Assembly (NCBI GenBank): GCA_031548435.1
Contig: JAVBRA010000017.1
Span: forward strand, 1 to 64,000
Length of the DNA stretch: 64,000 nucleotides
DNA from: JAVBRA01 sp031548435
GTDB taxonomy: Bacteria; Bacteroidota; Bacteroidia; Bacteroidales; Rikenellaceae
Direction of reading: 5' to 3'
Shown: positions 24,071-33,023 of the stretch, one piece after another
Position numbering within the stretch: the first letter of the stretch is position 1
How the letters are laid out: every line of letters starts with the position of its first letter
The notes under the pieces: model-generated
Seen by the model: only the letters and a program-made list of their open reading frames with translations
Database searches by the model: none
Told to the model about the DNA's origin: nothing
Position numbers and translations under genes: made by a program

Positions 24071-25024
24071 ATGAGATATTTCACAAACGTAAACGACGCC
24101 GGCGACCTGAAGGCAATTGTCCGGGAGGCGCTGGATATCAAGGCCGACCGCTTCAGGTACGACACCCTTGGAAGGAACAAGACCCTGATGATGGTCTTTT
24201 TCAACTCAAGCCTGCGCACACGGCTCAGCACGCAGAAGGCGGCCATGAACCTGGGCATGAACGTGATCGTGCTCGACGTGAACCAGGGGGCATGGAAACT
24301 CGAAACCGAACGCGGCGTGGTGATGGACGGCGACAAGTCCGAGCACCTGCTGGAGGCCGTTCCGGTGATGGGCAGCTACTGCGACATCATCGGCGTGCGG
24401 GCGTTCGCCGGACTCGAAAACCGCGAGTACGACTACAACGAAACGGTGATCAACCAGTTCATCCGATATTCCGGCCGCCCGGTGTTCAGCATGGAGGCCG
24501 CCACCCGCCACCCGCTGCAAAGCCTGGCCGACCTGATCACCATCGAGGAATACAAGGAAACTCCTCGCCCGAAAGTGGTGATGACCTGGGCTCCCCATCC
24601 CCGCGCCCTGCCGCAGGCCGTGCCCAACTCGTTCGCCGAATGGATGAACCGCACCGACTACGACTTTGTCATCACCCATCCCGAGGGCTACGAACTCGAT
24701 CCGGCATTCGCGGGCAACGCTCGTGTGGAATATGACCAGAACAAGGCGCTGGAAGGGGCCGATTTCGTCTATGCCAAAAACTGGTCGGCCTACTCCGGCG
24801 ACAATTACGGCAAAATCCTGTCGAAAGAGATGTCGTGGACGGTAAGCGGCCAAAAAATGGCGCTGACCAACAACGCCCGTTTCATGCACTGCCTGCCCGT
24901 GCGCCGCAACATGATCGTCACGGACGAAGTGATCGAAGGCCCGCGCTCGATCGTGATCCCCGAGGCCGCCAACCGTGAAATCTCGGCCCAGACTGTGTTG
25001 AAAAGAATGCTGGAGGAGCTGTAG
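24071..25024 (+). CDS. argF': N-succinylornithine (acetylornithine-type) carbamoyltransferase
   Basis: 317 residues. The carbamoyl-phosphate loop is NSSLRTRLSTQKAA rather than the ornithine carbamoyltransferase STRT. The chain also carries GAWKLETERGVVMDGD, FSMEAATRHPLQSLAD and HCLPVRRN. These features define the transcarbamylase group that uses N-acylated ornithine in arginine synthesis. Residue 90 decides acetyl versus succinyl substrate in the studied enzymes (Glu for acetyl in Xanthomonas, Pro for succinyl in Bacteroides fragilis). Here it is Ser, which fits the succinyl type. It is followed by mazG with a one-base overlap of stop and start. No other arg gene is near. Confidence 0.92.
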   Translation: MRYFTNVNDAGDLKAIVREALDIKADRFRYDTLGRNKTLMMVFFNSSLRTRLSTQKAAMNLGMNVIVLDVNQGAWKLETERGVVMDGDKSEHLLEAVPVMGSYCDIIGVRAFAGLENREYDYNETVINQFIRYSGRPVFSMEAATRHPLQSLADLITIEEYKETPRPKVVMTWAPHPRALPQAVPNSFAEWMNRTDYDFVITHPEGYELDPAFAGNARVEYDQNKALEGADFVYAKNWSAYSGDNYGKILSKEMSWTVSGQKMALTNNARFMHCLPVRRNMIVTDEVIEGPRSIVIPEAANREISAQTVLKRMLEEL

Positions 25025-25806
25025 TGGAGAACGACCAAAGACTCATCGCCTTCAAGCGCCTGCTAGACGTGATGGACGCCCTGCGTGAAGGCTGTCCGTG
25101 GGACCGTGAGCAGACGTTCGAATCGCTGCGCAACAACACCATCGAAGAGACCTACGAACTGATCGACGCCCTGACCGCCGGCAACATGGACGGAATCAAG
25201 GAAGAACTGGGCGACTTGCTGCTGCACATCGTCTTCTACTCGAAGATCGGGAGCGAGCAAGGCGCGTTCGACATCGCCGACGTGGCCAACCGCATCTGCG
25301 ACAAACTCATCTACCGCCATCCGCACGTATTCGGCGACGCACAGGCGGCCGACAGCGGCGCGGTGGTCAAGCGGTGGGAGGATATGAAAAGCCGGGAGCG
25401 CAACGGCAAGGCGGGCGTGCTGTCGGGCGTCCCCGCATCGCTGCCGTCGGTGGTCAAGGCGCTGCGCATCCAGGAAAAAGCGGCGGCCACCGGGTTCGAC
25501 TGGGAAAAGAAAGAAGATATCTGGGATAAGGTGCGCGAAGAGATCGGCGAACTCGAAACCGAAATAGCCTCGGGCGACGCCCCCCGCAGCAGCGAGGAGT
25601 TCGGCGACGTGATGTTCGCCCTGGTGAACGTGGCCCGCGCCTACGGCATCGACCCCGAAGCAGCTTTGGAGGGATGCAACAAACGGTTCATCGCCCGCTT
25701 CAATTACATGGAACAACAAACCGTCGACAGCGGCCGCAAACTGAAAGAACTCTCCCTGGGACAAATGGAACATCTCTGGCAGGAGGCCAAAAGCAAAGGG
25801 ATGTAG
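25024..25806 (+). CDS. mazG: Nucleoside triphosphate pyrophosphohydrolase MazG
   Basis: 260 residues, starting with GTG that overlaps the TAG stop of argF' by one base (TAGTG), so translation is probably coupled. It has two MazG domains. The first has LREGCPWDREQTFESLRNNTIEETYE and KEELGDLLLHIVFY, with the EExxE and ExxD metal sites. The second has KVREEIGELETEIASG and EEFGDVMFALVNVAR. It removes pyrophosphate from NTPs and helps clear aberrant nucleotides. Confidence 0.95.
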   Translation: MENDQRLIAFKRLLDVMDALREGCPWDREQTFESLRNNTIEETYELIDALTAGNMDGIKEELGDLLLHIVFYSKIGSEQGAFDIADVANRICDKLIYRHPHVFGDAQAADSGAVVKRWEDMKSRERNGKAGVLSGVPASLPSVVKALRIQEKAAATGFDWEKKEDIWDKVREEIGELETEIASGDAPRSSEEFGDVMFALVNVARAYGIDPEAALEGCNKRFIARFNYMEQQTVDSGRKLKELSLGQMEHLWQEAKSKGM

Positions 25807-25959
25807 CGGGGTGGTGCTCACCAAGCTCGACGGCCCTGCCAGGAAAATAGAAGCAACATCTGTCGTGTCGGTTAAACCCCTGCCGTTTTCCGGTTAGGAA
25901 GCCCGCACAAAGGAAGCAGACGCCGCTTTACTGCCGATACGTGAAAAAGGGTCATGTGT

Positions 25960-26138
25960 TCAAAAACAGCTGATGTTCATTTTTCGTAAAACCTACTCAG
26001 CGCCCTCCCACGGTGCTCGGAGCAGGTTTTGCACCCTATTTTTCATAGATATTACCCGGTTGATGAAATCAGTTTCATAGGACTGCTGATAACTCTAATA
26101 ATTATAGCTATTTACAGCGTTTCATCAGCTGTTTTTGA
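25960..26138. mobile_element. MITE-like element bounded by perfect 16-bp inverted repeats
   Basis: The left end TCAAAAACAGCTGATG (25960-25975) and right end CATCAGCTGTTTTTGA (26123-26138) are exact reverse complements, giving a 179-bp unit. Inside is a second large hairpin (AAAACCTACTC to GAGCAGGTTTT, about 25987-26031). There is no coding capacity and I cannot see a clear target-site duplication. The shape fits a miniature transposable element or a structured RNA. The rest of the 25807-26150 gap holds nothing else I recognise. Confidence 0.5.
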
Positions 26139-26150
26139 CCATTATACCTG

Positions 26151-26185
26151 AAAAAGCAGCCGCAAAGTCTCTTGCGGCTGCTTTT
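26151..26185 (-). terminator. Terminator of the propeller/NVEALA operon
   Basis: Arms AAAAAGCAGCCGCAA and TTGCGGCTGCTTTT with a 6-base loop, 26 bp past the stop of the last gene. The minus strand reads a T run after the hairpin. Confidence 0.85.
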
Positions 26186-26211
26186 GTATATAAGTACCTG
26201 CTCCCCGTACG

Positions 26212-26736
26212 TCATTTATCTTTCCGCAGCATCTCCATCATTTTACAATAACGTTTCCACGATTTATCGTTCTGAACCGGAGACCCGATCCAAATAACCT
26301 TATTGTTGCCATCCATCACAAATGTTTTGCACATCGGATTGTTCATCAACCCATTCGCCTTTCTGAATTCGTCGTCTTTCTCATACAGCACGGGATAATC
26401 CACCCCTACCTGCTCCATGAACTCTTCGGCCTCCACCCGGCTGACCTCCGGGATCATCAATAAAACCTTCACGCCAAACCGTTCCAGATCGTTCCGATGA
26501 AAGTCCAACACGCCTATACTTTGCAGAAAACAGGGAGTGCAGTCGTCGGGGCTCAGGCTGTAAACCAGAAGGTAGTCGTAGCTTCCGATTTTCTCGTCAA
26601 AATTCTCTTTCCCTGATTCCGAAAAAACGATCTCAGAACCCAAAAAAGCAACCACTTTCGGATCGATGGGGCTCTTCCGACAAGAACCAATTCCCAACAA
26701 CAATACACTCAAAAGTAGAACAATACGCCTTTTCAT
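26212..26736 (-). CDS. Thioredoxin-fold lipoprotein in an NVEALA/propeller operon
   Basis: 174 residues with a lipoprotein signal (lipobox GIGSC, Cys19). The body looks like a thioredoxin or redoxin fold: YDYLLVYSLSPDDCTPC carries a CxxC pair at the expected position after the first strand. VKVLLMIPEVSRVEAEEF and the cis-Pro-like NNPMCKTFVMD followed by GNNKVIWIG complete it. It starts with an ATGA overlap with the propeller gene upstream, so the two are translationally coupled. It may reduce or shuffle disulfides of the Cys-rich NVEALA peptide encoded in the same operon; this is inference. The strand and operon end here at a strong terminator. Confidence 0.72.
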   Translation of the reverse strand: MKRRIVLLLSVLLLGIGSCRKSPIDPKVVAFLGSEIVFSESGKENFDEKIGSYDYLLVYSLSPDDCTPCFLQSIGVLDFHRNDLERFGVKVLLMIPEVSRVEAEEFMEQVGVDYPVLYEKDDEFRKANGLMNNPMCKTFVMDGNNKVIWIGSPVQNDKSWKRYCKMMEMLRKDK

Positions 26737-27791
26737 TCCAGGTCGTGAATATCGATCCGCGAAAGCACGTTGTTGTCTTTTTCATCGACCGACAGGATAT
26801 AGACCTCGCTTGTCGACACGGGAGTTACATTGACGATTTCGCAGGTTCCGTTTTTGAAATAGAACGAGCGGGTGGTCTTTTGTTTCTTGTCATAGACCGC
26901 CAAATGCTTCTTCTCGTAGGTCGTATAATTGAAGACAACCAACCGATCGTCTTCGTTGACGCCGGAAATAAATGTCGCAACCCGCCCCGGATCGGCTTCT
27001 ATGAAATCAATGATATCGTATTCGTCCTTGAGAAGGATGTCCTGAGGCACATTCTTTTTCCCGAAATCGACGCGATAGCGTTCGTCCAGCTCCAGCCGGC
27101 CGTCGATCGAATAGATGATGTTTTCCAGTTGGCGCCAATAAAGAATCGTGTCGCCGTACTGCGAAAACGGATAGCCCAGCATCAGCCCCGATTTCAGTTC
27201 GGCATCTCCGATCAGTTGCTTGAAGGCGTATTGGCTGTCGTAATAACCCAGCTCGTGCGAAACGTCCGACCCTCCTTTGTAAACCAGTTTGCCGACATAC
27301 CCCGCCCCCAGGGGAACGAGAGCCTGAAACGGATTCGAGGCGGCATCCGGAGACAAGGCGGTGGTTGAGAGCAGCCGGTTGTCGAGCGAATATTCCATCG
27401 CTTTCTTGCCGTTCATGTCGTACAAATAAATCGTATCGCTTTTGTTCCACACACCGCTTAGGCCGATGTATTCGTTACCGGCACGCCCGCGCATAGAAAT
27501 ATTTCCTTTAAACTTTCCGTCCCATCCGAATTTCATCAACCGGTCGTTGCTGCTGATCAGCAGCACGGAGTCGAAAACAAACAGATGATCGAGGTAGGCG
27601 ACCAGGCTGTTTTCGCCCGCGTTTTCAAGCACAATGGACGTTGATTTGATTCCACTCTTGTCGATATCGACAAGAGTGGAATTTTCGGGATCGACGACGA
27701 TTGTTTCTGCGGACGTTACCTGGGGTGTTTTATCCCTCTTGCAACAAACACAGACCGACGCCAATACCGCAATGAGTACGATTCGTTTCAT
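26733..27791 (-). CDS. 6-bladed beta-propeller lipoprotein (BF3164/TolB-like group)
   Basis: 352 residues with a lipoprotein signal (lipobox VCVCC region, residues 13-17). The repeated strands include LFVFDSVLLISSNDRLMKFGWDGKF, the GRAGNEYIGLSGVW loop typical of these propellers, and GTCEIVNVTPVSTSEVYILSV. The KGRGPGEY-like loop appears here as RGRAGNEYIG. Such proteins are common surface or periplasmic lipoproteins of gut Bacteroidales; their ligands are unknown. It lies between the NVEALA gene (17 bp upstream) and the thioredoxin-like gene (4-bp overlap). Confidence 0.78.
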   Translation of the reverse strand: MKRIVLIAVLASVCVCCKRDKTPQVTSAETIVVDPENSTLVDIDKSGIKSTSIVLENAGENSLVAYLDHLFVFDSVLLISSNDRLMKFGWDGKFKGNISMRGRAGNEYIGLSGVWNKSDTIYLYDMNGKKAMEYSLDNRLLSTTALSPDAASNPFQALVPLGAGYVGKLVYKGGSDVSHELGYYDSQYAFKQLIGDAELKSGLMLGYPFSQYGDTILYWRQLENIIYSIDGRLELDERYRVDFGKKNVPQDILLKDEYDIIDFIEADPGRVATFISGVNEDDRLVVFNYTTYEKKHLAVYDKKQKTTRSFYFKNGTCEIVNVTPVSTSEVYILSVDEKDNNVLSRIDIHDLE

Positions 27792-27808
27792 TTGTTTTAT
27801 TTGTCGGG

Positions 27809-28114
27809 TTATGATTCTTTAACGCAAGTACACTGCATCCCACAACAGGCATAATAACCACTGTTGCACGCAACAGAGCATCCTTTCGTTACACCAAAAC
27901 CTGAAATCGTAATCCCTTTCGCAATACTGCAAGCAGAAGCTCCGGGCCCGCCATTATGGCAATTGGATCCACTTCCTGCTTCTCCTGCCGTCAATGCAAC
28001 GACATTGCTCATGGCAATACCATACGCAGTAGCAGTGCTTTGCTTGGCAATAAACACACTTGCCACGGCAATAATTACGGCAAACACCCCGATTTTAACA
28101 GTTTTTCTTTTCAT
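27809..28114 (-). CDS. NVEALA family small Cys-rich secreted peptide
   Basis: 101 residues. An N-terminal hydrophobic signal (VKIGVFAVIIAVASVFIA) is followed by the family motif, here MSNVVALTAGE. A mature part of about 55 residues is rich in Gly and Ser with eight Cys (NCH, ACS, GCS, ACN, ACCG, QCTC). I know the NVEALA family from Bacteroidetes as small secreted proteins of unknown function that sit next to 6-bladed propeller lipoproteins, exactly as here. The eight Cys could form four disulfides. The G-E/G-S after the motif might be a processing site; that is speculative. Confidence 0.8.
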   Translation of the reverse strand: MKRKTVKIGVFAVIIAVASVFIAKQSTATAYGIAMSNVVALTAGEAGSGSNCHNGGPGASACSIAKGITISGFGVTKGCSVACNSGYYACCGMQCTCVKES

Positions 28115-28257
28115 GGTTAAATTTGTTTCAGTTAATAACTATTTTAACATGATCGCGATTCATGCGGAACAAATATATATATATATAACTATCCAAATTT
28201 ATTTAAAGAAAAACACCTTTTTATGCGGCCGGAAGAAAACGCAATGAGTATCCGCAA

Positions 28258-29366
28258 TTATTTCATTTCATAAAACACCAACGCCGCGCCATCCGCCTTA
28301 AGGTGCCGCTCTATTTCATCCGGAGCTTTATTGAACCCTTCTTCTATAAGGGCTTCGTATTCTTCCTGTCCCATTATTGCCGCAATAAACCGGTTCCCAT
28401 AACTGCACAGGGGGATCAACAGGCTGTTCAACATCGTTTCAGGAGAGTTGGTAAATGATTCTTCTTTTCTCCCGTCATAGACATACGTTTCCATATACTC
28501 CCCGACACTCACGTCCAGGGCGATATAATCGTTGCACAATATGGGTGTGCTGTATATATAATTATATCCGTTTTCTTCTATCTCGTGATAGTCGCGCCGG
28601 TATTTGTCTGGAATCCGGTTTTGACCGAAATCGACAAAAACGCTTTTACAGGAATTGAAGTCGGTTTTTGAGAACACATAGAACATGTCGTCACAGCATA
28701 CCTGAAATACCGCGTTATGGTCTGCCTCAGAGAAATAGGCCAATTTTCCGATCGGATCGATCTCGTCTTCCCCATATTCGAACAAACGCGTCTTTATGTT
28801 AAAACCTTATCCGTTATAAATATCCTGTGCCGCGACTGTTCTTTGGAAAACCCGTCGGAATTCAAAGGAGACACCGCAAACATAAAATCGCCATTTTCGG
28901 CCACGGACAAATCCCACGCAACGATTTCGATTTTTTTACTCCACATGTATTCCCCGTTTGCATCGCTGTACGCCGTCACCGTGTTGGTTCTGTTATCAAT
29001 TACGTAAACGCTGTTGTTGTCCACCGTGAAATTTTTCAGTTCCAGATATTCACCCGGCCCCCGGCCTTTTTTATCGATGTTGTAAAGAAAGCGGCCGCTG
29101 AGATCGAAAACAACAATCTTTTGCCTGAAAGAATCCCCGATGTAAATCTTATTGTTTTTGACCATCATTTTGGTGATTCCGGAATAAATGGAGCCCTCGC
29201 AGGTTTCAAGGGCCAGATATTCAACCGAGTCTATAATGTCCGGAATGACCCCGGCCGTCTTCTCCGTAAAGACAATCGTCTTGTCCGGCTCAATGGCCAA
29301 AGGCGTATTTTTTGAGCGGCACCCGCACAGCACCAGAACTGCTGCAAGTAGAAACGACTTTTTCAT
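28258..29366 (-). pseudogene. 6-bladed beta-propeller lipoprotein broken by a frameshift
   Basis: Two consecutive frames make one propeller. The first runs from 29366 (MKKSFLLAAVLVLCGC, lipobox) to a stop at 28794 and includes YLALETCEGS and the KKGRGPGEYLELKNF loop. The second continues from about 28800 to 28258 in another frame with TRLFEYGEDEIDPIGKLAYF and later blades. The break is near 28797-28805 in a TTTTAA stretch, where adding one base would restore VLNIKTRLFEYG. Combined length, about 365 residues, equals that of the intact neighbours. It is either a real recent pseudogene, a phase-variable gene or a sequencing error. Confidence 0.8.
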
Positions 29367-29377
29367 GTATTCTGTTT

Positions 29378-30481
29378 TTATTGCATCTGATTCAGGTCGT
29401 AACGACACAGGGTCTCGGTGTTGTAATTCATGGTGTAAAGCAGGTTGGTGTTGGCCGGATCGATCCAGATGCGGGCCACCCCCTGCCCCAGGTCGAGCTT
29501 GCGGACAAAATTCCCCTCCCAGTCATACACGTGCACCAGGTGAGGCAACACGACCTTCTTCTGGTCGGATTCGTATTTTTCGCCCGAATAGAGGCTGTAG
29601 ATGTACCGGTCGTCGCACTGGATGTCGAAATGATACCACTTGATATCGGGCGCTTTCCTGAACACGGAAAAGTCGGGCGACCCCTCAACGCGGAACCCGC
29701 GGATTTCCCCCGACTCGACATCGATGATGTTGATTTGGTCGAGATATATCATACTTTGAGCGATTTTGCTCCCATCAGGTTTAACACACGATCCGGCGGA
29801 AAAATATCTCTCTACACCAATCACTTTGTCATTTTCCTTGACGAACGCCTCTTTAAAAGGATTATAGGAGGCGATCAATTCATTGGAGTAAAGGTCTCTT
29901 CTTTCCAAAGTAGGAACAGTCGCTTTATCAAGCTCTATGGTCGTGTACATTGCTGGAAGACACCCGATATATTCGTGGTTCGGGAGAGAATATACATAAG
30001 AATAATTACCGAGCCCGGGGCCGTTTTCCACGGTTACGATTGTGTCGAAAACAGTTACACCCTGTTCGATCGATTTCGAGATATTCCAAATCATTTCTCT
30101 TTTTTCATTGGGAGCATAAAACAATGATTTTATATCTCCACCCTCTTCATACAACTGATAAACAGAGGTAAGTCCCAATGATTCCCGAGGCCCGCGCCCT
30201 TTATTGCAGAAATACCCCAGATGGCGATCGTTTTTCATGTCATAGACACTGAAAAAAGCATCGGGGAAATACGGAGACCAAAAAATAAGAATGGAATCAA
30301 ATACTGACGGATCTCCATGAACTGTACCATTAATCTCCACTATGCATGCATTAAGCTTGCTTACAGATGGAATTCCACGCGTAGATTCAATAACGCCATT
30401 AAAATATTGGCTGTCATCTATCTGATTTCCGCAGCCACAAAAGATAAAACCAATGATAGTTACGAATAACAACCTTCTCAT
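29378..30481 (-). CDS. 6-bladed beta-propeller lipoprotein (BF3164/TolB-like group)
   Basis: 367 residues with a lipoprotein signal (lipobox FCGC). The family loop NKGRGPRESLGLTSVYQL and the C-terminal blade HLVHVYDWEGNFVRKLDLGQ are visible. It is the first gene of the minus-strand operon that continues with a frameshifted paralogue, an NVEALA peptide, another propeller and a thioredoxin-like protein. Codon use is more A/T-rich than in flanking genes, which suggests acquisition by transfer. Function is unknown. Confidence 0.78.
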   Translation of the reverse strand: MRRLLFVTIIGFIFCGCGNQIDDSQYFNGVIESTRGIPSVSKLNACIVEINGTVHGDPSVFDSILIFWSPYFPDAFFSVYDMKNDRHLGYFCNKGRGPRESLGLTSVYQLYEEGGDIKSLFYAPNEKREMIWNISKSIEQGVTVFDTIVTVENGPGLGNYSYVYSLPNHEYIGCLPAMYTTIELDKATVPTLERRDLYSNELIASYNPFKEAFVKENDKVIGVERYFSAGSCVKPDGSKIAQSMIYLDQINIIDVESGEIRGFRVEGSPDFSVFRKAPDIKWYHFDIQCDDRYIYSLYSGEKYESDQKKVVLPHLVHVYDWEGNFVRKLDLGQGVARIWIDPANTNLLYTMNYNTETLCRYDLNQMQ

Positions 30482-30544
30482 AATACAAGAATCAGATTAA
30501 AAACAAGGTTCAAGATTAGTTAAGTAGAATTAAATGTCGGATAC

Positions 30545-30585
30545 AAAAACGCAATGCGCACAAAACGCCTGTGCACATTGCGTTT
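30545..30585 (-). terminator. Terminator after the EF-G-like gene
   Basis: On the minus strand the arms AAACGCAATGTGCAC and GTGCGCATTGCGTTT are followed by more T residues, 25 bp past the stop codon at 30611. Confidence 0.8.
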
Positions 30586-30610
30586 AACGATATTTAAATA
30601 GCAAGAAACT

Positions 30611-32767
30611 CTATTCGTCCGTGTCGGTCGAGGCGTAGGCCTTGAGCAGCTTGTCCTGCACGTCGGCCGGCACCTGTTCGTAGCTGTGGAACTTCATGCC
30701 GAACGTGGCGCGGCCGTTGGTGAGCGAGCTCAGCGTGGTCGAATAGCGGTACATTTCGGCCAGCGGCACACGGGCCGTCAGCGTGTCGAACCCTTTCTCG
30801 CTCAGCGTCCCCTCGATCATGGCGCGGCGGCCCTGCAGGTCGCTCATCACGTCGCCCATTTTGTCGGACGGAACCAGAATTTCGATGGTGTAGATCGGCT
30901 CCATGATCTTCGGGCCCGCCTTCTTGAACGCTTCCTTGAAGGCGTTGCGGCCGGCGAGCTTGAACGAAATCTCGTTCGAATCGACCGGGTGCATCTTGCC
31001 GTCGTACACCACCACGCGGATATCGCGGGCATACGATCCGGTCAGCGGCCCCTCCTCCATCTTCTCCATAATCCCCTTGAGGATGGCCGGCATGAAGCGG
31101 GCATCGATGGCCCCACCCACGATCGAGCTGTAATATTGCAGTTTACCGCCCCATTCCAGGTCGATCTCTTCCTTGTTTTTGATATTCACAGCGATCTCCT
31201 TGCCGTCGATCTTGTATTTCCCCGGTTCGGGCATCCCTTCGTAATAGGGCTCGATGAACAGGTGCACCTCGCCGAACTGGCCCGCCCCGCCCGATTGCTT
31301 CTTGTGGCGGTAGTCGGCCGCAGCCACCTTGGTGATCGTTTCGCGGTAAGGGATTTTGGGAGCGAAATACTCGATGTCGATCTTATGCACGTTGGTCAGG
31401 TACCACTTCAGGATATTGAGGTGGTGTTCGCCCTGGCCCGACAGGATGATCTGCTTGAGTTCCTTCGAATACTGCACCTGAATGGTGGGATCTTCGAAGT
31501 TGGCGCGGTGGAGCAGCTCGCCCAGCTTCTGGTCGTCGGCCGATTTGAGCGCTTTAACGGCGGTCTGGAAACGCGGCTCGGGAAATTTGATCGGCGCGAT
31601 CTGCACGTTGAGGCCGTTGCCGCACAGGGTTTGGTTGGTTTTGGTAGCCTTGAGTTTGACCGTGCAGCCGATGTCGCCGGCCAGCAGTTCGGTCACCTTC
31701 ACGCGGTTTTTGCCCGCGATCACATACAGTTGCGAAATCTTCTCCTTGTTGCCGGTGGAGGTGTTGGTCAACTCCTGGCCCTCGGTCACCTTGCCCGAAA
31801 TGACGCGGAAATAGCTCACCTCGCCCAGGTGTTGCTCCACGCTGCTTTTGAATACGAACAGGCAGGTGGGGGCGTTCTCGTCCGGGGCGATTTCCTGCCC
31901 GTCGGCGGTTTTGAAGTTGGGGGCTTTGATGGGGCCGGGCGCCACGTTGATGATGAACTCCATCAGGCGCTTGGTGCCGATGTCTTTTTTTGCCGAGGCG
32001 CAGAACACCGGGATCAGGTCGCGCTTGGCCAGGCCCAGTTTCAGGCCCGAGCGCATCTCGTCCTGCGTGAGCGACCCCTTTTCGAAATAGAGTTCCATCA
32101 GCGCCTCGTCGTTCTCGGCAGCCGCTTCGACCAGCGTATTATGCAGTTCGGTGGCGCGTTCCATTTCGTCGGCCGGAATGTCGAACTCCTCGCGGACGCC
32201 GGTGTCGCCTTTGAACTTGTACATCTTCATCATCAGCACGTCGACAAACGAATCGAACTGCGGCCCGGGGTTGATCGGATACTGCACCAGCACCGGTTTC
32301 ACGCCCGAGTTGGCCGTGATCGAGTCGATGCACAGATCCCAGTTGGCCTTTTCATGGTCAAGCTGGTTGACCACGGCGATAATCGGTTTCTCGTGCTTGC
32401 GGGCGTAGCGGGCCTGGATTTCGGTGCCCACCTCGAAACCGCTCTGCGCATTGAACACCATCACGCCCACGTCGGCCACCTTGAAAGCCGAGAACAATCC
32501 GCCGCAGAAGTCGTCGGCCCCAGGGGAGTCGATGATGTTGAGCTTGGCGCCCATAAACTCGGTGAAAAGCAGGGTCGAGTAAATGGAGCGCTTGTAGAGC
32601 TGCTCGACTTCCGTATAGTCCGACACGGTGCTGCCCGCCTCAACGCTGCCGCGCCGGTCGATGACCTTGCCCTCGAATGCCATGGCCTCGGCCAGGGTGG
32701 TTTTGCCCGAACCCGAGCTGCCCAGCAGCACGATGTTCTTGATTTCGTTTGTTTTGTATGTTTTCAT
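30611..32767 (-). CDS. fusA2: EF-G paralogue (EF-G2) lacking the catalytic histidine
   Basis: 718 residues with the five-domain EF-G layout. The nucleotide site is divergent: P-loop GSSGSGKTT (residues 16-24) in place of the canonical AHIDAGKTT type. The switch II motif is DSPGADDF (residues 80-87), where normal EF-G has DTPGHVDF. The histidine that activates water for GTP hydrolysis is therefore Ala84. The base-recognition motif is NQLD (134-137). Domain IV and the C-terminal RGRRAMIEG region are intact. A Bacteroides EF-G2 that supports slow translocation without GTP hydrolysis under carbon limitation has been described, and this protein fits it. It is a single gene with its own terminator. 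Confidence 0.88.
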   Translation of the reverse strand: MKTYKTNEIKNIVLLGSSGSGKTTLAEAMAFEGKVIDRRGSVEAGSTVSDYTEVEQLYKRSIYSTLLFTEFMGAKLNIIDSPGADDFCGGLFSAFKVADVGVMVFNAQSGFEVGTEIQARYARKHEKPIIAVVNQLDHEKANWDLCIDSITANSGVKPVLVQYPINPGPQFDSFVDVLMMKMYKFKGDTGVREEFDIPADEMERATELHNTLVEAAAENDEALMELYFEKGSLTQDEMRSGLKLGLAKRDLIPVFCASAKKDIGTKRLMEFIINVAPGPIKAPNFKTADGQEIAPDENAPTCLFVFKSSVEQHLGEVSYFRVISGKVTEGQELTNTSTGNKEKISQLYVIAGKNRVKVTELLAGDIGCTVKLKATKTNQTLCGNGLNVQIAPIKFPEPRFQTAVKALKSADDQKLGELLHRANFEDPTIQVQYSKELKQIILSGQGEHHLNILKWYLTNVHKIDIEYFAPKIPYRETITKVAAADYRHKKQSGGAGQFGEVHLFIEPYYEGMPEPGKYKIDGKEIAVNIKNKEEIDLEWGGKLQYYSSIVGGAIDARFMPAILKGIMEKMEEGPLTGSYARDIRVVVYDGKMHPVDSNEISFKLAGRNAFKEAFKKAGPKIMEPIYTIEILVPSDKMGDVMSDLQGRRAMIEGTLSEKGFDTLTARVPLAEMYRYSTTLSSLTNGRATFGMKFHSYEQVPADVQDKLLKAYASTDTDE

Positions 32768-32992
32768 GAGTGAAAATATAAGTGATTTGTTAATAATCGC
32801 GCATTGGGGCCAAAAAACCGATCATAAAATTAAATCAAATTTTTCAAATAACGAAATCGGCAGGATAAATAATGGAAAAATCACGGAAATTCTTCGACCC
32901 ATGGCACGCCATTCTTCCGTCATGGCCGGGAAAGGCCGCCTTTCTGACGCCTGATTTTAACAAAGGATGCTTCCGCATTTGTTGAAAATGAT

Positions 32993-33000
32993 TACCTTTG
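32993..33000 (+). promoter_or_regulatory. -7 element (TACCTTTG) for prfA
   Basis: Exact TAnnTTTG match 23 bp before the prfA ATG at 33024. No clear -33 element at 19-21 bp. Confidence 0.5.
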
Positions 33001-33023
33001 TGGCTGCTAATTACGTAAGCAAA

